A DNA stretch of 45,778 nt from Bacteroidetes bacterium ADurb.Bin145 (GCA_002070505.1 MWDJ01000026.1:1-45778), one strand, 5' to 3'. Positions 17,600-26,183 are shown, numbered from the stretch's first letter. Translations and numbers: made by a program. The notes: generated from the sequence alone by a model not told the origin.

Positions 17600-17646
17600 A
17601 AATTACTGCTAATTTTAAATTACTGCTTATCTAATTTATAAATTTG
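17600..17646 (+). promoter_or_regulatory. Direct repeat and -7 element upstream of algH
   Basis: The 11-mer AAATTACTGCT occurs twice, at 17600-17610 and 17617-17627, 17 bp apart. Eleven bases after the second copy is TAAATTTG (17639-17646), a match to the Bacteroidota -7 box, 27 bases before the ATG. No -33 TTG is at the right distance, as expected if a regulator binding the repeats replaces it. Sequence-based guess only. Confidence 0.4.
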
Positions 17647-17673
17647 TAATCTTAAGTACATCATAAAGGATTT

Positions 17674-18267
17674 ATGGAACCTGAAGTAGATTTATTTACG
17701 ATTCAGCCAGAGGACAAGATCCCGGAGAAAGGTAAGATCCTTATCTCGGAACCTTTCCTTCCTGATACTTTCTTCAACAGGACCATAGTATACCTGGCTG
17801 ATCATAACAGCGAGGGTTCCGTCGGATTCATCCTTAACAAGAAGCTTGACATAAGGGTTTGTGATGCTATCTCGGGTTTTGACAAATGGGAGGAGTATCT
17901 AAGCATGGGAGGTCCTGTGGCACCCGACACATTGCATTATCTTCATAACCAGGGCAGTAAGATCCCGAAGAGTGTCTGGGTGGATGATAATATTTACTGG
18001 GGAGGAGATATAGATTTCATTCGTGATCTGATAAATGCAGACAAGCTCAGCAGATCGCAGATCAGGTTTTTCCTTGGTTATTCAGGATGGTCAGCGGGTC
18101 AGCTTGAAAGGGAACTTAAGGAGAACTCCTGGGTGATCGTAAAAGCCAAAAGCACCATAGCTCTCGAAAGTTATAACTTCGATAATACCTGGAAGAGAGT
18201 CCTTCGCAGCCTTAACAGCAAATACAGGATGTGGGCTGATTTCCCGGAATCTCCGGATATGAATTAA
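17674..18267 (+). CDS. algH: YqgE/AlgH family protein
   Basis: 197 residues, full family length. Seen: GKILISEPFLPDTFFNRTIVYL and VGFILNKKL near the start, YLSMGGPVAPDTLHYLH, then RFFLGYSGWSAGQLERELKENSW, all diagnostic of the YqgE/AlgH family. The fold is known, but its biochemical role is unclear; in Pseudomonas AlgH was linked to alginate regulation, which need not apply here. Its stop overlaps the convergent holA stop by 4 bases. A possible operator and -7 box lie just upstream. Confidence 0.9.
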   Translation: MEPEVDLFTIQPEDKIPEKGKILISEPFLPDTFFNRTIVYLADHNSEGSVGFILNKKLDIRVCDAISGFDKWEEYLSMGGPVAPDTLHYLHNQGSKIPKSVWVDDNIYWGGDIDFIRDLINADKLSRSQIRFFLGYSGWSAGQLERELKENSWVIVKAKSTIALESYNFDNTWKRVLRSLNSKYRMWADFPESPDMN

Positions 18268-19274
18268 ATGTGTAATATCTTAAAGACCAATTCTTTAAGG
18301 AGGTCGCCCGGTTCGCTGCTAAGATCTCCGAACCCTTTGCTTTTCATATCATAGGTCCGCAGCAGGCTAATTATCCTTACAGTTTTTGAAACATCATAAA
18401 TTGATGCTGACGTCTCATAATCCCTTACAAAAAACGGATTGATCTTCAAAGCAGCTGCAACATTATTTTTCGATTTATCGGTAAGGTAGTGATATGTAAG
18501 CAGTTTACTGAAATAGCTGAAAAGCGAAGCGATTGTGAGAGTGAGTGGATTATCTTTTGGGTTATTTGCGAAGTGATGAACTATCATATTGGCTTTCAGA
18601 ATATTCCTTTCCCCGACAGCTTTCTGAAGTTCGAAATTGTTATAATCCTTGCTTATCCCTATATTTTTTTCGATCAGGGCTGTGGTTAAAGCCGGTTTTC
18701 CGGCTGGAAGGGTAATAATAAGCTTTTCAAGTTCATTGACAATTTTATGCAGGTCGGTCCCAAGATACTCTGTTAGCATTGCACTCACATTCGGATCAGC
18801 TTTTATGCCTTTAGTCATAAGATATCTTTCGATCCATCCAGGAACCTGATAATCACGTAGTCTGGCAGATTCAAAATAGACAGCATGGGAGTCAAGGGCC
18901 TTGTAAAGCTTCGTTCTCTTGTCGAGTGTTTTATATTTATAATTTATCACAAGTATTGTTGAAAGCAGGGGTTTTTCGACATAGCCGGCCAGGTCTTCTA
19001 TCTTCCTCAGTGTCTGAGCTTCTCTGACGATCACAACCTGGTGACTGGACATCATGGGGAAACGCCTTGAAGTTTCAATTATTCCGGGGACAGAAATATC
19101 TTCTCCATATAATACAAGCTGGTTGAATGACCTTGCACTTTCGTCGAGGACATTCTCTTCAATAAAGTCAGTAATGAGATCTATATAATATGGTTCTTCT
19201 CCAGCCAGGAAATAAACAGGCTTGTAAATCCTTTTTTTAAGGTCGGAGATTATTTCATCGTAAGTGACAGGCAT
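18264..19274 (-). CDS. holA: DNA polymerase III subunit delta
   Basis: Clamp-loader delta subunit: opens the beta sliding clamp at the replication fork. 336 residues. Seen: N-terminal YKPVYFLAGEEPYYIDLITDFI (family pattern P-x-Y-x-L-x-G-x-E), LRKIEDLAGYVEKPLLSTILV, and the C-terminal helical collar with LKINPFFVRDYETSASIY. It starts directly after the stop of the AMP nucleosidase gene, so the two are probably co-transcribed. Confidence 0.9.
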   Translation of the reverse strand: MPVTYDEIISDLKKRIYKPVYFLAGEEPYYIDLITDFIEENVLDESARSFNQLVLYGEDISVPGIIETSRRFPMMSSHQVVIVREAQTLRKIEDLAGYVEKPLLSTILVINYKYKTLDKRTKLYKALDSHAVYFESARLRDYQVPGWIERYLMTKGIKADPNVSAMLTEYLGTDLHKIVNELEKLIITLPAGKPALTTALIEKNIGISKDYNNFELQKAVGERNILKANMIVHHFANNPKDNPLTLTIASLFSYFSKLLTYHYLTDKSKNNVAAALKINPFFVRDYETSASIYDVSKTVRIISLLRTYDMKSKGFGDLSSEPGDLLKELVFKILHI

Positions 19275-20045
19275 TTAAAACTTAAGGTGTTTGACTGATA
19301 TCCCGTTATCTTTTATTTCTCTTAAAGCATCAATCCCAATCCGAAGGTGTGTTTCAGCGAATCTGCTTGTAACTCTTTTATCACTTGCAGCTGTTTTAAT
19401 ACCAGCTGAAATCATTGGCTGATCGGATACCAGGAGCAGAGCCCCTGTAGGTATCTCATTTGCAAATCCGACAGTAAAAATTGTTGCAGTTTCCATATCT
19501 ATTGCCATGGCACGGGTCTTCAGAAGATACTTTTTGAACCTGTCGTCATATTCCCATACTCTCCTGTTAGTGGTGTAGACTGTTCCGGTCCAGTACTCTT
19601 TTTTAAAGCGTGTGATAGCAGCTGAAATAGCACTTTGAAGCTTGAAGGCTGGAAGGGCTGGCACTTCGACAGGAAGATAGTCATTTGATGTACCATCGCT
19701 TCTGATTGCTGCAATAGGGAGTATCAGGTCTCCGACCTTGTTCTTTTTTTTAAGACCTCCGCATTTGCCAAGAAACAATACCGCATTCGGACTGACTGCA
19801 CTCAGGAGATCCATTATTGTGGCTGCATTTGGACTTCCCATCCCGAAGTTTATTATCGTGATTCCGTCATGAGTTGCAGATGGCATGTTCTTGTCCTTTC
19901 CTTCAACAGGAACTCCATGCCAAAGGGCAAATAAGTCGAGATAATGGTGAAAATTGGTCAGCAGGAAATATTTACCAAAACTATCAAGGTTCTTGCCCGT
20001 GTATCTCGGGAGCCAGTTATTAACAATTTCTTCTTTGGTCTTCAT
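19275..20045 (-). CDS. amn: AMP nucleosidase (short Bacteroidota form)
   Basis: Predicted to split AMP into adenine and ribose 5-phosphate. 256 residues with the PNP/UDP phosphorylase fold: INFGMGSPNAATIMDLL, FLGKCGGLKKK and AIDMETATIFTVGFANE are the substrate-binding stretches. It is about half the length of E. coli Amn because the extra N-terminal domain is absent; short forms of this kind are usual in Bacteroidota. A general nucleoside phosphorylase activity remains possible. It lies upstream of holA and divergent from the nuclease-like gene at 20116. Confidence 0.82.
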   Translation of the reverse strand: MKTKEEIVNNWLPRYTGKNLDSFGKYFLLTNFHHYLDLFALWHGVPVEGKDKNMPSATHDGITIINFGMGSPNAATIMDLLSAVSPNAVLFLGKCGGLKKKNKVGDLILPIAAIRSDGTSNDYLPVEVPALPAFKLQSAISAAITRFKKEYWTGTVYTTNRRVWEYDDRFKKYLLKTRAMAIDMETATIFTVGFANEIPTGALLLVSDQPMISAGIKTAASDKRVTSRFAETHLRIGIDALREIKDNGISVKHLKF

Positions 20046-20073
20046 ATGTGCTGAGCTGAATAAATTATCTCAA

Positions 20074-20081
20074 TATCTTTG
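20074..20081 (+). promoter_or_regulatory. Candidate -7 promoter element
   Basis: TATCTTTG fits TAnnTTTG and lies 35 bases before the ATG at 20116. No TTG at the -33 position. It helps place the start of the next gene inside the intergenic gap rather than within the AMP nucleosidase gene. Confidence 0.35.
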
Positions 20082-20115
20082 TGATCAGTCCGGAAGTAAT
20101 TTGTGTAATAAATCT

Positions 20116-20634
20116 ATGCCACTTCCGGAATATCGTAATGATATAAGTATTACTTGTCCTCAAAAGTACAAAACAAAGTTGAAAGAGTTAAATCTCCCTG
20201 CATATTCGTTCAGAATTGCCACACAAAATGGTAAAGAGATGATATTCGATCCGATGAGAAGAAAGTATGTAAGGCTTACTCCCGAGGAATGGGTGAGGCA
20301 GAATTTTGTTCAGTATCTCGTTCATGAGGGTAAATATCCTCTGGGACTGATAGGCACAGAGGTTTCATTCGTTTTCAACAGGTTGAAGAAAAGAGCCGAT
20401 ATTCTCGTGCATAACCGGATGGGAGAGCCTGTTATGGTTGTCGAATGCAAATCCCCTGATGTCAGGCTTGATGATGAAGTATTCGATCAGATAGCCACAT
20501 ATAACCTGCAGTTCAGGGTCCCATATCTTGTTGTCACAAATGGGATGGTCCATTATGCCTGCAGGTTTGATACTGCTGAGAATAAGTATAAAGACCTTCT
20601 TGCGATTCCTTTTTACAGCGAACTTATTGTTTGA
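20116..20634 (+). CDS. Solitary type I restriction HsdR N-terminal domain protein
   Basis: 172 residues from the ATG at 20116; the frame stays open further upstream but that would run into the divergent AMP nucleosidase gene. The protein matches the HSDR_N nuclease fold: IFDPMRRKYVRLTPEEWVRQ at the start, Glu82, Asp95 in RADILV and Glu110-x-Lys112 in VVECKSP, i.e. a complete PD-(D/E)xK set, followed by FDQIATYN and YLVVTNG. The helicase and translocase parts of HsdR are absent and no hsdM or hsdS is near. This stand-alone form recurs in Bacteroidota; its role is unknown and restriction should not be assumed. Confidence 0.82.
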   Translation: MPLPEYRNDISITCPQKYKTKLKELNLPAYSFRIATQNGKEMIFDPMRRKYVRLTPEEWVRQNFVQYLVHEGKYPLGLIGTEVSFVFNRLKKRADILVHNRMGEPVMVVECKSPDVRLDDEVFDQIATYNLQFRVPYLVVTNGMVHYACRFDTAENKYKDLLAIPFYSELIV

Positions 20635-20640
20635 ATTGTT

Positions 20641-21636
20641 ATGATAAGAGTGACCTGTGCAATAATCAGGAATGAGGAGAATGAGGTACTGATCGTTCAA
20701 AGGGGAGAGAATAGTGATCATCCCTTCAAATGGGAGTTCCCGGGTGGTAAAGTCAATGACGGAGAAACTGATGAGGATTGTATTATCAGGGAGATCCGTG
20801 AAGAATTGGCGATGAATATAGTAATATTCAGAAAACTTGAAAATGTAGAATATGATTATGGCAGGAAGCATATCCTCCTGGTCCCGTTCATTTGCGATAC
20901 GCTTGATGAATTACCTGTTCTTTCTGAACATATCTCTTTCAGGTGGATAGATCCGTCCCTTTTTCCCGAAATTGATTTTTCGGAGGCGGATGTTTTAGCA
21001 GCCAGTATTTTTACCAGGGAAACAGTTGGCAATGTGCCTGAAAATCTGCAAATATCACCGGATAAGGAACAAATGGTTCCGGATGAAGAACTTCAGGAGA
21101 TGATCACAAGGATGTCAATGACAAAACAGGTGAACTGGATCGCCATTTCAGCGAAAGATAATCCGGCTGTTCTGAAGAAACTGATTGAATATTCTTATTC
21201 AGCAGACAGGAGGCTTGCAGCACATTCTTCATGGAGCCTGACGAAAGTCTTTGATCTGAATAAGGATCTTATCACTCCTTTTCTTCCGGCCATTATCGGG
21301 TCGCTGCAGAAAGTCAAAAATGAAAGTGTCGAACGATCTTTCCTGAAAATAGTGTCTTTAAGTGAGATAAGAGATCTGAGTGAGAAATATCACGGGATAC
21401 TGGCTGAACATTGTTTCAATCGTCTGCGATCGGGTTTCTCTGCTATTGCCATCAAAGCATATTCGATGGATATCATTTACAAACTGGCACTTATCTATCC
21501 TGAACTGGTAAATGAACTGGCGGCTTCAATGAGTATGCTTAAGGATGATAAATCAGCAGGTATCATTGCAAGGAGTAGAATAATACTTAAGAAGCTTGAT
21601 CGCCTTGATCAGGGGAAAGGATCTGATGATGAATAA
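20641..21636 (+). CDS. NUDIX hydrolase with C-terminal helical-repeat domain
   Basis: 331 residues. The N-terminal 130 form a MutT-like NUDIX domain with a full box at residues 36-58 (G36, E42, R50, E51, E54, E55), expected to cleave a nucleoside diphosphate-X compound such as an oxidised dNTP. Residues about 150-325 are all-helical, with HEAT-like units (DNPAVLKKLIEYSYSADRRL, then LITPFLPAIIGSLQ, then YPELVNELAASMS), a fold used to bind proteins or nucleic acids. It starts 6 bases after the nuclease-like gene, so a two-gene operon is likely. Substrate and repeat partner are unknown. Confidence 0.82.
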   Translation: MIRVTCAIIRNEENEVLIVQRGENSDHPFKWEFPGGKVNDGETDEDCIIREIREELAMNIVIFRKLENVEYDYGRKHILLVPFICDTLDELPVLSEHISFRWIDPSLFPEIDFSEADVLAASIFTRETVGNVPENLQISPDKEQMVPDEELQEMITRMSMTKQVNWIAISAKDNPAVLKKLIEYSYSADRRLAAHSSWSLTKVFDLNKDLITPFLPAIIGSLQKVKNESVERSFLKIVSLSEIRDLSEKYHGILAEHCFNRLRSGFSAIAIKAYSMDIIYKLALIYPELVNELAASMSMLKDDKSAGIIARSRIILKKLDRLDQGKGSDDE

Positions 21637-21643
21637 TTTACTT

Positions 21644-22612
21644 CTATTTCCTGCTTTTGATAAATTCTACAATTTTCTCAGTTAATCCCTCTTTCAGGGG
21701 AAGGTTCGGATCAGTGTATGTGGCAAGGTTTTTCTGTCTCTCACTATCTGCCTCCTTCAGGATGTGATTCATCTTATCAATTATCAGCAGCCGGGCATCG
21801 GGTTTTGCTGCTGAAAGTAATTTAGCATCATCGACAGTAGTCTGAAGGTCAGTAGCTCCCTGGATGATCAGTACCGGTATCTTCAGTTTCTTTATTTCAG
21901 CGGCCGGGTCATACTTAAACCAGGAGATCATATATGGCTGTACACTTGGGCGGTACAAACTGAGCAGAAGAGGATTAAACTGTTTAACCATTTTTCCTGC
22001 CCTGAGGCTGTCAGTGATCCTGTCCGACTCCTGGAGCAGCTGTTCAGGCACCTGACTCTGCAACTGTTCCCTCAAAACTGTATAGATTGGTCTTCCGGCT
22101 CCGGCTACCGAAATTACTTTAGATACATTTGTTAGGTTGGCAGCAGCTATCCCGATCAGAGAACCTTCGCTATGGCCCAGGATTATTATTGATGAGAATC
22201 TTTTATCTTTCCTTAGGAATGAGATAAAATCAACAACATCATTAATATATGTCTCAAATCTGAGTTCACTTTCGCTTTTAGCAGCAGACTGGCTCCTGGC
22301 AATACCTCTTTTATCGAAGCGGCAGGAAGATATCCCGTTCCGGGCAAGGCTTTCAGCCAGAAGCTTGTAGGTCCCGGCTTTAACACCAAGTGGGCTGTTT
22401 CCATCCCTGTCTGTGGGTCCTGATCCGGCAATTATCAGAACTATAGGGCTCTTTTTTATCTTGTCAGGGATACAGAGTGTTCCGCTAAGGTCACCTGTTT
22501 GTGTCTTAAGAATGAATTCTGTTTCGGTAAACGTGTAGATCTTTTTTCCCCTGGCTTCTGAACTGACAGGTAATGAGATTAGAAAAGCAAGGATGTATAA
22601 TATATGTTTCAC
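21644..22612 (-). CDS. Secreted alpha/beta hydrolase
   Basis: 322 residues from a GTG at 22612. This start gives a clean signal peptide (HILYILAFLISLPVSSEA) and sits 18 bases after a -7 box (22631-22638); an ATG at 22705 is in frame but lies upstream of that promoter and would bury the signal. Seen: SGPTDRDGNSP near residue 64, nucleophile elbow GHSEGS with Ser148, an Asp in GATDLQT and a His in DKMNHIL, giving a full triad. It fits serine esterases or peptidases of the dienelactone hydrolase-like type. Substrate unknown. The gene is convergent with the NUDIX gene, 7 bases apart. Confidence 0.82.
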   Translation of the reverse strand: MKHILYILAFLISLPVSSEARGKKIYTFTETEFILKTQTGDLSGTLCIPDKIKKSPIVLIIAGSGPTDRDGNSPLGVKAGTYKLLAESLARNGISSCRFDKRGIARSQSAAKSESELRFETYINDVVDFISFLRKDKRFSSIIILGHSEGSLIGIAAANLTNVSKVISVAGAGRPIYTVLREQLQSQVPEQLLQESDRITDSLRAGKMVKQFNPLLLSLYRPSVQPYMISWFKYDPAAEIKKLKIPVLIIQGATDLQTTVDDAKLLSAAKPDARLLIIDKMNHILKEADSERQKNLATYTDPNLPLKEGLTEKIVEFIKSRK

Positions 22613-22630
22613 TTTGATTTGATTTTCACC

Positions 22631-22638
22631 CAAAGTTA
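22631..22638 (-). promoter_or_regulatory. Candidate -7 element for the alpha/beta hydrolase
   Basis: On the minus strand the octamer reads TAACTTTG, a match to TAnnTTTG, 18 bases before the GTG at 22612. No -33 TTG at the usual spacing. It decides the start of the hydrolase gene. Confidence 0.4.
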
Positions 22639-22761
22639 GAGATTTTTGATGTATCGTCTGCGAAAATTTCAAGTCTTGCAGATCCCGCAGATAAGCACAG
22701 ATCAATTCTTTTCACCTTTTCAACTTCTTTATTACTTTTACCCTCTCTAGATTCAGATATC

Positions 22762-23376
22762 ATGAAAATAATTGATACCAGAGGTAAAAAGTGCCCTGTT
22801 CCTATAATCGAGGCAAAGAAAGCCCTGAAAGAAGCATCAGAAGGAGAGGTCTTTATTATCCTTACAGACAACAGGACCTCATTTGATAACCTATGCCGGT
22901 TTCTAAAAGATAATAAAGCTACTTTTTCTGTTGAAGAGGAAAAAGATATATGGCGTCTTACAGTAACAAAAGGGGCCATACCTGTTCAGGAGAAGGTTGA
23001 TGAGTTATATTGTGATACAAAGATACCTCATCTCTCTAAAGGTAACTTTATAATTGTTTTTTCTTCAGAAAGAATGGGGGAGGGCGATGATGATCTCGGG
23101 AATCTGTTAATGATGAATTTTATTAAGGCCATAAAGGATCTTGAGATCCTGCCCAGGCAGATGCTCTTCTACAATTCTGGTGTGAAACTTGGAGCGGCAG
23201 ACTCTCCTGCTTCTGCTCATCTTAAAGATATCGAATCAATGGGTGTTGAACTTTTTTTCTGTGCCACATGCTCAGATCATTATTCTTTGAGAGATAAGAT
23301 CAGTTTAGGTTCTATGAGCAATATGTTTGCAATAGCCCAGATGATGGCTTCAGCCGGTTCTGTTATAAAACCTTAG
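22762..23376 (+). CDS. yedF: Sulfurtransferase-like selenium metabolism protein YedF
   Basis: 204 residues in two parts. Residues 1-70 are a TusA/SirA domain with CPVP at Cys11 (DTRGKKCPVPIIEAKKAL). The C-terminal half is a DsrE-like domain (FIIVFSSERMGEGDDDLG, then FFCATCSDHYSL). This fusion is the type called YedF, usually found with selenium genes. selD follows within a few bases on the same strand. The chemistry is not settled; selenium delivery is inferred from the family and the neighbour. Confidence 0.88.
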   Translation: MKIIDTRGKKCPVPIIEAKKALKEASEGEVFIILTDNRTSFDNLCRFLKDNKATFSVEEEKDIWRLTVTKGAIPVQEKVDELYCDTKIPHLSKGNFIIVFSSERMGEGDDDLGNLLMMNFIKAIKDLEILPRQMLFYNSGVKLGAADSPASAHLKDIESMGVELFFCATCSDHYSLRDKISLGSMSNMFAIAQMMASAGSVIKP

Positions 23377-23394
23377 TCATTGAATCCTGATGTT

Positions 23395-24435
23395 ATGAAA
23401 ACAGATCTGCTTCAGTTCGTTGACAGCGGAGGTTGTTCTTCAAAGATATCTCCGAAAAAACTTGAGGAAATCATTAAATTTCTTCCTGTTCCGGATGATC
23501 CTGATATACTTGTCAATATCGAGACACATGATGATGCCGGGGTTTATAGGATAAATGATGAGCTTGCTCTTGTTTTCACTACTGATTTCTTTCCTCCTCT
23601 TTGCAGTGATCCCTACGAATTCGGGCAGATAGCTGCTGCGAATTCAATCAGCGATATCTACGCCATGGGGGGCGATCCGGTGCTGGCTCTCAATTTAATG
23701 ATGTTCCCCTCTGACAAGCTTCCAATGGATGCATACGCAGCAATCCTGAAGGGCGGGTACGACAAGGCTTCTGAAGCCGGTGTTAGGATAATAGGAGGAC
23801 ATACGATTGATGATCCGGTGCCAAAATACGGAATGGCCGTTATAGGATATGTACATCCCGGTAAGATCGTAACAAATGCCGGTGCAAAACCTGGAGATTT
23901 AGTTATCATTACGAAACCTGTGGGGACAGGGATTATACTTGCCGGATTAAAACTAGGGATAGCCTCAGCTTCGGAAGCTGCTAATGCAATGGAATCAATG
24001 AAAGACCTTAACGGAAAAGCTACTCTGATCATGAAGAAATATGACATAAGAGGGGCAACCGATATCACGGGTTACGGACTTTCCGGTCATCTTCTCAAAA
24101 TGGCAAAAGCAAGCAACGTCAGTATCTCAGTCGATCTGAAACGGGTACCCTTGTTTCCCGGAGTCAGAAGACTTGCTGAAACCGGTTGCATACCCGGAGC
24201 CTCATTCAGGAACCTCGATTATGCTGAAAATGATATTTTATTCGATAATGAGCCAGACTACGATATGAAAATGATCGCTTTTGATGCACAGACATCAGGA
24301 GGTCTTGTAATAAGTGTTCCCGAAGAAAAGAGTGAAAAGCTTCTGGGAGATCTGTTGGCATCCGGGCTCCCTTATTCTTCAGTGATAGGCAGAGTGTCGG
24401 AGAAGAAAAGTAAATACCTGATACTTCAGGGATAG
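23395..24435 (+). CDS. selD: Selenide, water dikinase
   Basis: Makes selenophosphate from selenide and ATP for selenocysteine or selenouridine synthesis. 346 residues from the ATG at 23395; a TTG at 23380 is also open. Active-site region: GGCSSKISP with Cys14 and Lys17. In E. coli the same region reads GCGCK, so the catalytic Cys and Lys are kept and the second Cys is Ser. Other family parts: ETHDDAGVYR, VFTTDFFPPLCSDPYEFGQIAAANSISDIYAMGG, and IGGHTIDDP. It forms a pair with yedF 18 bases upstream. No selA, selB or tRNA-Sec is in the window. Confidence 0.92.
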   Translation: MKTDLLQFVDSGGCSSKISPKKLEEIIKFLPVPDDPDILVNIETHDDAGVYRINDELALVFTTDFFPPLCSDPYEFGQIAAANSISDIYAMGGDPVLALNLMMFPSDKLPMDAYAAILKGGYDKASEAGVRIIGGHTIDDPVPKYGMAVIGYVHPGKIVTNAGAKPGDLVIITKPVGTGIILAGLKLGIASASEAANAMESMKDLNGKATLIMKKYDIRGATDITGYGLSGHLLKMAKASNVSISVDLKRVPLFPGVRRLAETGCIPGASFRNLDYAENDILFDNEPDYDMKMIAFDAQTSGGLVISVPEEKSEKLLGDLLASGLPYSSVIGRVSEKKSKYLILQG

Positions 24436-24500
24436 ACAAAAAACTGAGTAAGTATTCACTTTTAAATAAAAGAAAATTACTTTTATAGTAAAATTCGTTT

Positions 24501-24578
24501 ATGTCAGGTATGCCGGAGCCGGTAACCCGAGAAAACTTTTACAACGAAGAAGGTATATCTGTATCGTCGTTTGAATAA
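24501..24578 (+). CDS. Possible 25-residue small protein
   Basis: A short frame begins at an ATG at 24501 and encodes 25 residues with a polar, acidic end (TRENFYNEEGISVSSFE). It fills part of the 179-bp gap between selD and the esterase gene. No ribosome-binding site or promoter is clear, and the composition could be chance or a gene remnant. Listed for completeness with low confidence. Confidence 0.15.
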   Translation: MSGMPEPVTRENFYNEEGISVSSFE

Positions 24579-24614
24579 ATTATCAACAAATAACCAAACT
24601 TAAACTCATAGCAT

Positions 24615-26183
24615 ATGAAAAAGATTCATCTCTTATTGATCGTTTTAATCTGCGGACAATTATATGCCCAGAAACCATCCGGCACTGCAGGACAGTCGCC
24701 GCAACCAGTTACTTTTACAACACAGCAGGACCATCAGAATATGATGGATCAGCTGGGAATTAAAAGTGTTCGTCCCGGACCAAGCGGTAACGAATCTGCT
24801 CCCAACCACGCAAACTATGATGAATCTGTAGCAACACCGTACCCTGATCTGCCTGACCTTTTAACACTTAAAAACGGGAAAAAGGTTACAACTGCCGATG
24901 TATGGTGGAAACAGCGTCGCCCGGAGATCAAGGAAGATATGGAACGTGAAGTTTACGGACGTTTACCAAAATATATCCCTCCGGTAAAATGGACAGTAGA
25001 CATTTCTGAGAGAGAGATGATCGGATTTACACCTGTTATAGCCAAGAAGCTTACAGGCCATGTAGATAACTCGCAATGCCCTTCAATAGAAGTGAATATT
25101 GAGATGGTGCTTGTTACGCCTGCCAATGCGCCGGGTCCTGTTCCGGTGCTGATGATGTTTGGCGGAGCCAGCCTGCCTGCTCCGGCACAGCCGAATCCTG
25201 CTGAACTTGAAGTTATAAACAGGGCTTTCAGGAAGATATTGTCTGACAGTGACCCGGAAGTAAAAGCAATTCTTGACAAATACCTTGCCTATTCTCCCAT
25301 AGCTCGTGCTGCTTCCGCATCTCCATTTGGTCAGATGGGACCGCAGACAAATCAGAATGCTGATCCTCCTTCCACACAGCAACTTCTTAATGCAGGCTGG
25401 GGTTACGCAATGATAAACCCCGGTAGTATCCAGGCCGATAATGGCGCAGGTCTTACAAGGGGGATCATAGGTCTTTGCAATAACGGACAGCCAAGAAAGC
25501 CCGATGACTGGGGATCGTTAAGAGCATGGGCCTGGGGTGCTGCAAGAGGTCTGGATTATTTGGAAACAGATCCTGCTGTTAATGCAAAACTGGTTGGAAT
25601 AGAGGGTGTTTCGAGATACGGTAAAGCAGCCCTTGTGACACTTGCTTTTGAAGAACGATTTGCAATGGCCCTGGTAGGATCGTCAGGCAAGGGAGGAGCT
25701 ACATTGCATCGCCGTGTTTACGGTGAAGCAGTTGAAAACCTTACTGCTGCAGGCGAATACCACTGGATGGCAGGGAATTATATTAAATACGGTGCCTCAG
25801 AAGGAAAGACTGGAGTGGGTAATGCAGGTCAGCTTCCCGTTGATTCACATAGTCTAATCGCGATGTGCGCTCCAAGGCTGACATTCATCAGTTACGGGAT
25901 ACCTGAAAAAGGAGATGCCAACTGGCTTGACCAGAAAGGCAGCTATATGGCAACAGTTGCTGCCGGTGCTGTATTCAAACTGCTGGGTGCAAAGGATCTG
26001 GGCGTTTCAAATGACTATAAAACAGAGGTTAAACCTCCTGTCAACACGGGACTGCTTGATGGTCAGCTTGCCTGGCGTCAGCACGACGGTGGACATACCG
26101 ATGCCCCGAACATGAAATACTTCATCGAATGGGCCAATAAATTCATCGGACATAAACCTCCCGCTCCGCCTGCCGGAAGATAA
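24615..26183 (+). CDS. Glucuronoyl esterase (CE15 type), secreted
   Basis: Expected to cut the ester between glucuronic acid side chains of xylan and lignin alcohols, outside the cytoplasm. 522 residues with a signal peptide (1-18, ending QLYA). Seen: catalytic Ser333 in GVSRYGKAAL, the GSSGKGGATLHRR stretch after it, and His494 in DGGHTDAPNMKYF, the pattern of bacterial CE15 enzymes. Residues 20-70 are a low-complexity linker rich in Pro, Gln and Ser. A lipoprotein hydrolase gene follows after 23 bases. Family is clear; natural substrate is inferred. Confidence 0.85.
   Translation: MKKIHLLLIVLICGQLYAQKPSGTAGQSPQPVTFTTQQDHQNMMDQLGIKSVRPGPSGNESAPNHANYDESVATPYPDLPDLLTLKNGKKVTTADVWWKQRRPEIKEDMEREVYGRLPKYIPPVKWTVDISEREMIGFTPVIAKKLTGHVDNSQCPSIEVNIEMVLVTPANAPGPVPVLMMFGGASLPAPAQPNPAELEVINRAFRKILSDSDPEVKAILDKYLAYSPIARAASASPFGQMGPQTNQNADPPSTQQLLNAGWGYAMINPGSIQADNGAGLTRGIIGLCNNGQPRKPDDWGSLRAWAWGAARGLDYLETDPAVNAKLVGIEGVSRYGKAALVTLAFEERFAMALVGSSGKGGATLHRRVYGEAVENLTAAGEYHWMAGNYIKYGASEGKTGVGNAGQLPVDSHSLIAMCAPRLTFISYGIPEKGDANWLDQKGSYMATVAAGAVFKLLGAKDLGVSNDYKTEVKPPVNTGLLDGQLAWRQHDGGHTDAPNMKYFIEWANKFIGHKPPAPPAGR

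Noticed and set aside
19954-20115. Upstream extension of the HsdR-N-like protein
   Set aside because: The added residues overlap the divergent AMP nucleosidase gene and do not resemble the family; the ATG at 20116 with a -7 box upstream is preferred.
22613-22705. Upstream ATG extension of the alpha/beta hydrolase
   Set aside because: It would precede the -7 box at 22631-22638 and place 31 polar residues before a clean signal peptide.
24436-24614. Possible tRNA or riboswitch in the gap after selD
   Set aside because: No cloverleaf, tRNA-Sec-like stem or known aptamer core could be drawn.
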